A stretch of DNA of 33,130 nucleotides from Paraburkholderia bannensis NBRC 103871 (GTDB taxonomy: Bacteria > Pseudomonadota > Gammaproteobacteria > Burkholderiales > Burkholderiaceae): the NCBI RefSeq assembly GCF_000685015.1, contig NZ_BAYA01000056.1:1-33130 (forward strand), in the 5' to 3' direction. Every line of letters begins with the position of its first letter. Within the stretch, counting starts at the first letter, position 1. Below are positions 1 to 6,867 of the stretch, piece by piece. The translations under genes and the position numbers were made by a program. The notes beneath the pieces were generated by a model. That model saw only the letters and a program-made list of their open reading frames with translations, had not been told where the DNA came from and ran no database searches.

Positions 1-200
1 AACATCACCAACAACATCAACAACGGCACGATCGGTCTGGTGCAACAGGATCAGACGACGCGCAACATCACCGTTGCAAAGGACACGGACGGCACGATCG
101 TGGACTTCACGGGCACGGCAGGCACGCGTGTCCTGACGGGTGTGTCGAACGGTGCGGTGAGCGCATCGAGCGTTGATGCGGTGAACGGCTCGCAGCTGTA
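1..200 (+). repeat. Direct repeat copy 1 inside the first TAA
   Basis: Bases 1-200 match 1033-1232 at an offset of 1032 bp (344 codons) with fewer than about ten mismatches and no indel by eye. The segment encodes the NNINNGTIGLVQQ to DAVNGSQLY module. A third, more diverged copy starts near 1594. The offset is a multiple of three, so copies can be gained or lost without frameshift. Confidence 0.85.
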
Positions 201-2694
201 TAACCTGGCCAGCTCGACGGCTAGCTCGATCGGCGGCGGCTCGACGGTGAATTCGGACGGTTCGATCTCGAACCCGACGTACAACATCGGCGGCAACACC
301 TACAACAACGCAGGCGACGCCTTCACGCAGCTGAACAGCGATATCACGAACATCAGCGGCACGATGGCCGATGCAGTGATGTACGACTCGTCGGCGCATG
401 ATTCGGTGACGCTGGGCGGTTCGGGCGCGACGTCGGCAGTGGCGCTGCATAACGTAGCGGCAGGCGAAATCTCGGCATCGAGCTTCGATGCGGTGAATGG
501 TTCGCAGCTGTACAACACGGCAAGCTCGACGGCCAGCGCGCTGGGCGGCGGTTCGACGGTGAACAGCGACGGCTCGATCTCGGCTCCGACGTACGTGGTG
601 GGTGGCGATACCTACAACAACGTGGGCGGTGCGGTCACGAACCTCGACGGCCGTGTGACGCAGAACACGAGCGACATCTCGAACCTGCAAGGCGATATCA
701 CGAACATCAGTGGCCAGATGGCCGATGCGGTGATGTACGACTCGTCGGCGCATGATTCGGTGACGCTGGGCGGTTCGGGCGCGGCACCGGTTGCGCTGCA
801 TAACGTGGCCAACGGCGAAATCTCGGCATCGAGCTTCGACGCGGTGAACGGTTCGCAGCTGTACAACACGGCAAGCTCGGCAGCTAGCGCGCTGGGCGGC
901 GGTTCGACGGTGAACAGCGACGGCTCGATCTCGGCGCCGACGTACGTGGTGGGTGGCAGCACCTACAACAACGTGGGCGGTGCGGTCACGAACCTCGACG
1001 GCCGTGTGACGCAGAACACGTCGGATATCCAGAACATCACCAACAACATCAACAACGGCACGATCGGTCTGGTGCAGCAAGACCCGACGACGCGCAACAT
1101 CACCGTTGCGAAGGACACGGACGGCACGATCGTGGACTTCACGGGCACGGCAGGTACGCGTGTCCTGACGGGTGTGTCGAGCGGTGAGGTGAGCGCATCG
1201 AGCGTTGATGCGGTGAACGGTTCGCAGCTGTACGCAACGAACCAGAGCATCACGAATCTCAACAGCCAGATGGCCGATGCGGTGATGTACGACTCGTCGG
1301 CGCATGACTCGGTGACGCTGGGCGGTTCGGGTGCGACCTCGGCGGTGGCGCTGCATAACGTGGCGGCGGGCGAAGTCTCGGCTTCGAGCTTCGACGCGGT
1401 GAACGGTTCGCAGCTGTACAACCTGGCCAGCTCGACGGCGGATTCGCTGGGCGGCGGCTCGACGGTGAACAGCGACGGCTCGATCTCGGCGCCGGCGTAC
1501 AACATCGGCGGCAGCACGTACAACAGCGTCGGCGGCGCGCTGACGAACCTGGACGGCCGTGTGACGCAGAACACGACGGACATCACGAACCTGACGAACA
1601 ACATCAACAACGGCACGATCGGTCTGGTGCAGCAAGCCTCGCCGACGAGCACGGTGACGGTGGCGGCAGCTTCGGGTGGTACGACCGTGGACTTCACGGG
1701 CACGGCAGGCACGCGTGTCCTGACGGGTGTGACGAACGGCGCGGTGAACGCCAACAGCACGGATGCGGTCAACGGTTCGCAGCTCTATGCGACGAACCAG
1801 AGCATCTCGGATCTGGCTGGCACCGTCACGAACATCAACAGCCAGGTGGCTAACGCTGTGATGTACGACTCGTCGGCGCATGACTCGATCACGCTGGGCG
1901 GCTCGGGCTCGACGACTGCGGTTGCGATCCACAACGTGGCAGATGCCACCGCAGACGGCGATGCAGTGAACCTTGGCCAGATGAACGCGGCAATCGCGAA
2001 CGTCACCAACATCGCCCAGAACGCGACCGACCCGATGTTCTCGGCGCAAGGCGACCGCAACACGGAAGCCGCGACGGCCAGCGGCACGCACGCTACGGCG
2101 GGCGGCGCGAACTCGGTGGCGAGCGGCACGCAGGCGACGGCATACGGTGCGGGTTCGAACGCGACCGGCAACCAGTCGACGGCGATCGGTGCGGGTTCGA
2201 CGGCCAGCGCGAGCAACGCTGTGGCGCTGGGCGCAGGTTCGGTGGCCGACCGTGACAACACGGTGTCGGTGGGCTCGGCGGGCAATGAACGCCAGGTCAC
2301 CAACGTCGCAGCCGGCACGGCAAACACGGACGCGGTCAACGTGGGTCAGTTGAACCAGGCGATCGACAATGCTCAAAGCAACACGATCAACATGGTTCAG
2401 CAAGGCGTGCAGCAATCCAACGCCTACACGAACCAGCAGATCGGCATTGTGAAGAAGCAGATGAACTCGCTGGGTGCAGCAGCGATGGCAGCTTCCTCGC
2501 TGATCCCGAATGCCCGTGCGGAAGGCAACTTCCAGATGGCCGCGGCAGCGGGTACGTACGGCGGCGAAACGGCTCTGGCCGTGGGTGCCAACTGGTACGT
2601 GACCGATCGCCTCCTGGTGAACGCACACGTTTCGCGTTCGACGGGCAGCGGCGCCTCCACCGGCGCTTCGGTTGGCGCAACGTTCGGCTTCTGA
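1..2694 (+). CDS. Trimeric autotransporter adhesin (YadA-like), 5'-truncated by window edge
   Basis: The frame is open from base 1 to TGA at 2692-2694, giving 897 residues; the start and signal peptide lie upstream of the window. The body is built of recurring stalk and neck modules, seen as DAVNGSQLY, ADAVMYDSSAHDSVTLGGSG and GGGSTVNSDGSISAPTY. At about 2060-2290 there is a run of YadA head-type repeats (AxAxGxxSxAxG, including STAIGAGSTASASNAVALGAG), then a neck (RQVTNVAAGTANTDAVNVGQL), a short coiled-coil stalk, and a C-terminal anchor of about 75 residues ending GATFGF with the terminal Phe typical of outer-membrane beta-barrels. In the family, three anchors form one 12-strand pore that exports and holds the trimeric passenger. 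The role is adhesion or biofilm by family; the ligand is unknown. Codon use is very uniform and GC-rich, unlike the TAA at 28440. An OmpA-like gene follows 58 bp downstream. Confidence 0.95.
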   Translation, partial: NITNNINNGTIGLVQQDQTTRNITVAKDTDGTIVDFTGTAGTRVLTGVSNGAVSASSVDAVNGSQLYNLASSTASSIGGGSTVNSDGSISNPTYNIGGNTYNNAGDAFTQLNSDITNISGTMADAVMYDSSAHDSVTLGGSGATSAVALHNVAAGEISASSFDAVNGSQLYNTASSTASALGGGSTVNSDGSISAPTYVVGGDTYNNVGGAVTNLDGRVTQNTSDISNLQGDITNISGQMADAVMYDSSAHDSVTLGGSGAAPVALHNVANGEISASSFDAVNGSQLYNTASSAASALGGGSTVNSDGSISAPTYVVGGSTYNNVGGAVTNLDGRVTQNTSDIQNITNNINNGTIGLVQQDPTTRNITVAKDTDGTIVDFTGTAGTRVLTGVSSGEVSASSVDAVNGSQLYATNQSITNLNSQMADAVMYDSSAHDSVTLGGSGATSAVALHNVAAGEVSASSFDAVNGSQLYNLASSTADSLGGGSTVNSDGSISAPAYNIGGSTYNSVGGALTNLDGRVTQNTTDITNLTNNINNGTIGLVQQASPTSTVTVAAASGGTTVDFTGTAGTRVLTGVTNGAVNANSTDAVNGSQLYATNQSISDLAGTVTNINSQVANAVMYDSSAHDSITLGGSGSTTAVAIHNVADATADGDAVNLGQMNAAIANVTNIAQNATDPMFSAQGDRNTEAATASGTHATAGGANSVASGTQATAYGAGSNATGNQSTAIGAGSTASASNAVALGAGSVADRDNTVSVGSAGNERQVTNVAAGTANTDAVNVGQLNQAIDNAQSNTINMVQQGVQQSNAYTNQQIGIVKKQMNSLGAAAMAASSLIPNARAEGNFQMAAAAGTYGGETALAVGANWYVTDRLLVNAHVSRSTGSGASTGASVGATFGF
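1033..1232 (+). repeat. Direct repeat copy 2 inside the first TAA
   Basis: This is the partner of bases 1-200. It encodes the same stalk module, with substitutions mainly at third codon positions and a few residue changes (DQTT to DPTT, NGAV to SGEV). It suggests in-gene duplication of a larger unit of about 1 kb. Confidence 0.85.
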
Positions 2695-2714
2695 TCGACC
2701 GGCCGTCATCCCAG

Positions 2715-2740
2715 GCCCGCCACGGGAAACCGTGGCGGGC
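2715..2740 (+). other. Perfect 11-bp hairpin with GAAA loop between TAA and ompA-like gene
   Basis: The arms at 2715-2725 and 2730-2740 pair perfectly (11 bp, very GC-rich) around a GAAA tetraloop of the GNRA type. No T-run follows; instead the GGAG Shine-Dalgarno of the next gene comes at 2743-2746. It could be an mRNA stability or processing element that sets unequal expression of the two genes, or a weak terminator. The structure is visible; the function is inferred. Confidence 0.7.
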
Positions 2741-2752
2741 GCGGAGAATTTC

Positions 2753-3688
2753 ATGAAAAAAACCTTGATATGCGGCGCATTGCTGGCCGCGCTGATGAGC
2801 GCCCAGGCGTTCGCCAGCGTGGGCAGCGATGCCCAGGCGCTGATGCCTGCCGCACAGAAGATCGCCGACCCTTATCAGCGCGGTCTGGCTGAAGGCTGGC
2901 TCGAAATCGCGGATCGACAGGACAGCCATGTGCTCGTCTCAAGCGTCTACAACGACGCTGCGGCACGCGCACTGAACAACGGCCGTCATTTCATCGACGG
3001 CAGCGTCCCGTTCCAGCCAATCTACGGGCAGAAGAACTGGCCGCCGGTCGAAACACGCGAGAAGTGGGTGAAGGCGCTGCAGGAAATCGAGCGCACGAAC
3101 CAGCGCGCCGCGCAGTCGCCGTGTCGCGGAGAGGATGCAGGACGTCTTTCCGCGCTTACCGACGAAGCCTGGAAGGAGCAGGACGAGACGCACGCCACGC
3201 ATTGGGTACACGGTTGGGACTCGATCGAGCGGGCGCAGAAGCTGGCGCAGCAGGTGAACGGCGAACTCGACAAGTGCGCGCCGCCGCCGCCTCCGCCGCC
3301 GGCGCCTGTCAAGCCGGTTGTGCTTTCGGCCGATGCGCTGTTCGATTTCGACAGCGCGGTGCTCAAGCCCGAGGGGCTTCGTCAGGCCGAATTGCTGGCG
3401 CAGCAATGGCGCAACGCCGGTGCGAATATCGACCTGCTGACCGTCACGGGTTACACAGACCGTTTCGGTTCGGCGGAGCATAACCTCAAGCTTTCGCAGC
3501 AGCGCGCGCTGGCAGTCAGTACGGCGCTGCGTGATCTGGGCATCCGTGCGCGCACGGTTCAGATCAAGGGCCTGGGTGCAGCGAATCCGGTGCAGTCGTG
3601 TCCGGGTAAAAAGGCGACGCCTTCGGTTGTTGCTTGCCTCGCGCCGAACCGGCGCGTGGAGATCGTCACGAAGATGACGGCGAAGTAA
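2753..3688 (+). CDS. OmpA-family exported peptidoglycan-binding protein
   Basis: The product has 311 residues. A Sec signal peptide (MKKTLICGALLAALMSAQAFA, cleavage after AFA) precedes an N-terminal region of about 150 residues that I do not recognise. A proline run at about 176-186 follows, then an OmpA C-terminal domain at about 190-305. The domain has FDFDSAVL, TGYTD (Asp236) and LSQQRA (Arg251), the conserved Asp and Arg that bind diaminopimelate in peptidoglycan. Four cysteines (124, 175, 283, 295) could form disulfides. The start at 2753 is chosen because GGAG sits 6 nt upstream and the signal peptide begins there. It directly follows the TAA, so it may anchor or stabilise that adhesin at the cell wall; this is inference from position. 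Confidence 0.9.
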   Translation: MKKTLICGALLAALMSAQAFASVGSDAQALMPAAQKIADPYQRGLAEGWLEIADRQDSHVLVSSVYNDAAARALNNGRHFIDGSVPFQPIYGQKNWPPVETREKWVKALQEIERTNQRAAQSPCRGEDAGRLSALTDEAWKEQDETHATHWVHGWDSIERAQKLAQQVNGELDKCAPPPPPPPAPVKPVVLSADALFDFDSAVLKPEGLRQAELLAQQWRNAGANIDLLTVTGYTDRFGSAEHNLKLSQQRALAVSTALRDLGIRARTVQIKGLGAANPVQSCPGKKATPSVVACLAPNRRVEIVTKMTAK

Positions 3689-3712
3689 GAAACACGCTGT
3701 AGGGAGCGTGGT

Positions 3713-3739
3713 GCGAACGCATGCACAGAATGCGTTCGC
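3713..3739 (+). other. 10-bp perfect hairpin after ompA-like gene
   Basis: The arms 3713-3722 and 3730-3739 are a perfect 10-bp inverted repeat with a 7-nt loop and no T-run after it. It lies 24 bp after the stop and just before the stronger terminator, so it may protect the mRNA 3' end. Confidence 0.6.
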
Positions 3740-3754
3740 GTTTGGCGGGCATTG

Positions 3755-3784
3755 CGGCGTATCTCTCGATACGCCGTTTTTTTT
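3755..3784 (+). terminator. Rho-independent terminator of the TAA-ompA unit
   Basis: An 8-bp stem (3755-3762 with 3769-3776, CGGCGTAT and complement) with a 6-nt loop is followed immediately by eight T residues (3777-3784). This is a canonical intrinsic terminator and ends the plus-strand transcription unit before the convergent minus-strand genes. Confidence 0.9.
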
Positions 3785-3939
3785 ACGGGATCACATTGCG
3801 CAGGCAGGCAATCGCCACTGCTTTGGGGCAATACGGGCGGCGCGTTCGCGGGTGTCCTGCTGGCGTCATTCAATGCTCGCGGCGAGCCGCATGCCGGCAA
3901 CGTTGATGTCGCTTTCCCTGGCGGTGTTCGCGCCTGCGA

Positions 3940-4485
3940 TTATTTTGCTGATTTTGTCTTCGCGAGCGCAGCCGGTTTGCCGAGCAACTCGATAATCGCG
4001 CGATGCAGCGGGTAATGCTCGGCCAGCATCGTCGCGTCGGCGATTTCGAATTCGCTGAACTCGAATCCCGGCGCGACGGTGCAGCCCACCAGTGCGTAAG
4101 TCGACGGGTCGCAGCAACGTGCCGCGAACCAGTGGCCCGCAGGCACGACGGCCTGGAACACCGTGCCCGGATGCACGAGCGCATGGCCGAGCTTGCGCGT
4201 GGAGAGCACGCCGCGCTCGTCGATCGAATGGATTTCGATGGGGGAGCCAGCGTAGAAGTGCCAAAGTTCGTCGGAGCGAATGCGATGCCACGCGGAATAC
4301 GCACCGTTCGCCAGCAGAAAGTAGATCGCGGTTGAGGCCGCGCGCGTACCTTCGGCCTCGTTCGAGCCTTCGCGGCGCACGAAGGTATCGGCGCGATAGG
4401 TCTCGCTGTAATAGCCGCCTTCGGGATGCGGCTCCAGTCCGAAACGGCGGATCAGTTCTTCGACTTCGGTTTGCGCGCCAGTCAT
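3940..4485 (-). CDS. DUF985 / Cupin_5 family protein
   Basis: The product has 181 residues. It carries the family hallmarks: the N-terminal LIRRFGLEPHPEGGYYSETYRA, then TAIYFLL, WHRIRSDELWHFYAGSPIEI, and PAGHWFAA followed by LVGCTVAPGFEFSEFEIA. The predicted fold is a single-domain cupin; the biochemical function is not established. The ATG at 4485 is preferred over an upstream start because GGAGAGGAAGG lies just before it. It is the last gene of a minus-strand series, 47 bp after pncC, so it is probably co-transcribed. The cupin assignment is firm; the substrate is unknown. Confidence 0.85.
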   Translation of the reverse strand: MTGAQTEVEELIRRFGLEPHPEGGYYSETYRADTFVRREGSNEAEGTRAASTAIYFLLANGAYSAWHRIRSDELWHFYAGSPIEIHSIDERGVLSTRKLGHALVHPGTVFQAVVPAGHWFAARCCDPSTYALVGCTVAPGFEFSEFEIADATMLAEHYPLHRAIIELLGKPAALAKTKSAK

Positions 4486-4532
4486 GGCCTTCCTCTCCTG
4501 GTGAGTCCGGCCACGTCCTGCGCGAGCCGGTT

Positions 4533-5033
4533 TCAACGTTCCTGTTCGTCGATCAGCGCGACCAGCCCGCGCAGCGCGTGTGCAGCGGCCTGCACGCGGA
4601 TCTGTTCGCGGTCGCCCTTGAACACCAGCGTCTCGACGCTCGTGTGCAGCCGGTTGCTCCAGCCGAACGACACCATGCCGACCGGTTTCTCCGGCGTGCC
4701 GCCGCCCGGGCCGGCGATGCCGGTGATGGCGAGCGAAACTTGTGCCCGGCTGTTGCGCAACGCGCCTTCGGCCATCGCGCGCGCGACCGGCTCGCTCACG
4801 GCGCCGTGTTTTTCGATCAGCTCGGCCGGTACGCCGATCATCTCGGTCTTGGCCTGGTTCGAATAGGTGACGAAGCCGCGTTCGAACCAGCCACTGCTGC
4901 CGGAAATATCGGTGATGGCCGTGGCGACCATGCCGCCCGTGCAGGACTCGGCGGTCGCGAGCGTGATGCGGGCGTCGCGCAGTTTGTTGCCGGCGCGGAT
5001 CGCGAGTTGATGGACGACGGAATCGGTAGACAT
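4533..5033 (-). CDS. pncC: Nicotinamide-nucleotide amidohydrolase, PncC/CinA C-terminal type
   Basis: This is a 166-residue single-domain protein with the CinA-C signatures ATAESCTGGMVA near residue 30 and ITGIAGPGGGTPEKPVG near residue 110. The family deamidates nicotinamide mononucleotide to nicotinate mononucleotide in pyridine nucleotide salvage. The N-terminal CinA domain is absent, as in the short proteobacterial form. The ATG at 5033 is the only reasonable start near the domain, although no strong Shine-Dalgarno is visible. It lies 26 bp after pgpA in a thiL-pgpA-pncC series. Confidence 0.92.
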   Translation of the reverse strand: MSTDSVVHQLAIRAGNKLRDARITLATAESCTGGMVATAITDISGSSGWFERGFVTYSNQAKTEMIGVPAELIEKHGAVSEPVARAMAEGALRNSRAQVSLAITGIAGPGGGTPEKPVGMVSFGWSNRLHTSVETLVFKGDREQIRVQAAAHALRGLVALIDEQER

Positions 5034-5059
5034 GACGATGGGCAGTGGAGGGTGGCGGT

Positions 5060-5662
5060 TCAGACCGACATGCGCCAGAGCGCGATCACGAGCAGCGTGA
5101 AGAAGGCGGCGACAAGGTCGTCGACCATGATGCCGAAGCCGCCCTTGAAACGCCGCTCGATATAGCGGATCGGCGGCGGCTTCACCATATCGAAGAAACG
5201 GAAAATAGCGAACGCCCACAGTTTGCCGATGAAGTCGATGGGCGTGATCATCAGCAGCACGAGCCAGAACGCGACGATCTCGTCCCAGACGATGCATGAC
5301 GGATCTTCGATGCGCAGCTTCCTGGCGGTGAACGCGGTGATGCCAACGCCTGCGATGAAGCCGCCCATGATCAGGATGCCCCAGGCGAGCACGCTGATGT
5401 AGCGGTTGAGCACCTCGAACGACGCCCACGCGAACAACGTGCCGGCGGTGCCGGGCGCAAGCCGCGACAGCCCCGAGCCGAAGCCGAGCGAAAGGATGTG
5501 CAGAGGATGCGCGAGCATGAACGGCGCATCGGCGCGGCGCGGGCCTTTCGGCGCGCTGGCGTCGGGCGCACTGGTGCCGGCACTGGCGGCGGCACTGGCA
5601 GAAACAGGCTGGCTGGCCGTCCCGAAATCGTCGGCGGGCGAGGGCTTTGGGTCAGTCGGCAT
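5060..5662 (-). CDS. pgpA: Phosphatidylglycerophosphatase A
   Basis: The product has 200 residues. PgpA removes the phosphate of phosphatidylglycerophosphate to make phosphatidylglycerol at the inner membrane. Recognisable blocks are LGFGSGLSRLAPGTAGTL, the acidic DPSCIVWDEIVAFW, and GGFGIMVDDLVAA, with several hydrophobic segments between them. The family core starts near residue 50 (HPLHILSLGFG); the first 48 residues are a Ser/Ala/Pro-rich extension, so the protein is longer than the E. coli enzyme (about 170). The start overlaps the thiL stop by 11 bp, which suggests translational coupling. A later start at Met49 (MLAHPLH) is possible. Confidence 0.93.
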   Translation of the reverse strand: MPTDPKPSPADDFGTASQPVSASAAASAGTSAPDASAPKGPRRADAPFMLAHPLHILSLGFGSGLSRLAPGTAGTLFAWASFEVLNRYISVLAWGILIMGGFIAGVGITAFTARKLRIEDPSCIVWDEIVAFWLVLLMITPIDFIGKLWAFAIFRFFDMVKPPPIRYIERRFKGGFGIMVDDLVAAFFTLLVIALWRMSV

Positions 5663-6659
5663 GGAAGTGATCGAAACCTTGCAACGTCAGGTTGAGCGGT
5701 GCGCCTGCACCGTCGCGCCATGAAATCGTCGGCTGCGCGCCCGGCTGCGCCCCGGCGTCGGGAGCGTTTATTGTACCGATGCGTGTGACACGCACACCCG
5801 CCTGTTGCGCCGCCGCCGCGACTGCGTCACGGTTTTGCGGCGCGGCCGTGAAGCAGAGTTCGTAATCGTCGCCGCCCGCGAGCGCGCATTGCACTTGCAG
5901 ATCGCGCGGCAGGCGCGCGAGCGCCGCCGAAACCGGCAGTGCGTCCACGTCGATGGTGGCGTTCACGCGCGAGCGCACGAGGATGTGGCGCAGGTCGCCC
6001 GCGAGGCCGTCGGAGATATCGAGCGCCGCGCGCGCCACGCCGCGCAGCGCGAGGCCCAGCGCCACACGCGGCTGCGGATATTCGAGCGCGGCGCGAAAGT
6101 ACGCCGCGTCATCGGCATCGATCGGCGCGTGCGGCCATTCCTGGCGCAGCCAGGCGAGCCCCGCGCGCGCGTCGCCGGGCGTGCCGGAGACCCAGATGTC
6201 GTCGCCGGGCAGCGCCGCGTCGCGGCGAAGTGCGACATCCTGCCGCACCGTGCCGAACACCGTGATGCACAGGTTCAGCGGCCCCGCCGTGGTGTCGCCG
6301 CCCATCAGTTCGCAGTCGTGGCGGTCGGCCAGCTCGAACATCCCGGCACTGAACGCTTCGAGCCAGTCCTCCTCGGGTTTGGGCAAAGCAAAGGCCAGCG
6401 TAAAGCCCAGCGGTTGTGCGCCCATCGCGGCGAGATCGGACAGATTCACGGCAAGCGCCTTGTGGCCGAGCGCGTGTGGCGCGACATCGGGGAAAAAGTG
6501 GCGGCCTTCGACCAGCATGTCGGTGGAGACGGCCAGCATCTCGCCGGCGGCGGGCGCGATGAGCGCGCAATCGTCGCCGATGCCGAGCGCGGCGCGTCGG
6601 GTGTGCGTGCGGGCGCGCTGGGCGAAGAAACGGTCGATCAGGGAAAACTCGGAAAGCAT
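5652..6659 (-). CDS. thiL: Thiamine-monophosphate kinase
   Basis: The 335-residue ThiL phosphorylates thiamine monophosphate to thiamine diphosphate using ATP, the last step of cofactor synthesis. It shows FSLIDRFF at the N-terminus, IGDDCALI, STDMLVEGRHF, NLSDLAAMGAQPLGF, MGGDTT, and ALDISDGLAGDL, the conserved acidic Mg-ATP motifs of the PurM-like fold. Length matches the family (E. coli 325). The ATG at 6659 is chosen because the family begins at the MLSEFSLI motif; the longer reading uses TTG at 6704. It heads the minus-strand series thiL-pgpA-pncC-DUF985. The TPP made is a cofactor of the transketolase encoded at 13275. Confidence 0.95.
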   Translation of the reverse strand: MLSEFSLIDRFFAQRARTHTRRAALGIGDDCALIAPAAGEMLAVSTDMLVEGRHFFPDVAPHALGHKALAVNLSDLAAMGAQPLGFTLAFALPKPEEDWLEAFSAGMFELADRHDCELMGGDTTAGPLNLCITVFGTVRQDVALRRDAALPGDDIWVSGTPGDARAGLAWLRQEWPHAPIDADDAAYFRAALEYPQPRVALGLALRGVARAALDISDGLAGDLRHILVRSRVNATIDVDALPVSAALARLPRDLQVQCALAGGDDYELCFTAAPQNRDAVAAAAQQAGVRVTRIGTINAPDAGAQPGAQPTISWRDGAGAPLNLTLQGFDHFHAD

Positions 6660-6867
6660 GACGAAAGGTGGCAGTAACCAGGAATTCGGGGCTGCGGTGT
6701 GCAAGGCGACTTGAACTGAGACGGCAATTATTGGCGTAGTGCTGTCCTCAATCCAGTCGCGGCAGTTGCACCTGAACTGAAAGGAATGCCTTTTATGAAT
6801 GGCGCTACAATCGGTCGGATCCGCGTTCGAACTGTCATTCTAATCTGCACCCAACGCCCTGCCGCCC

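Noticed and set aside
963..1772. Minus-strand frames opposite the first TAA
   Set aside because: Periodic antisense shadows of the adhesin repeats.
3708..4015. Several small plus-strand frames after the ompA-like gene
   Set aside because: They run through hairpins, the terminator and the antisense of the DUF985 gene.
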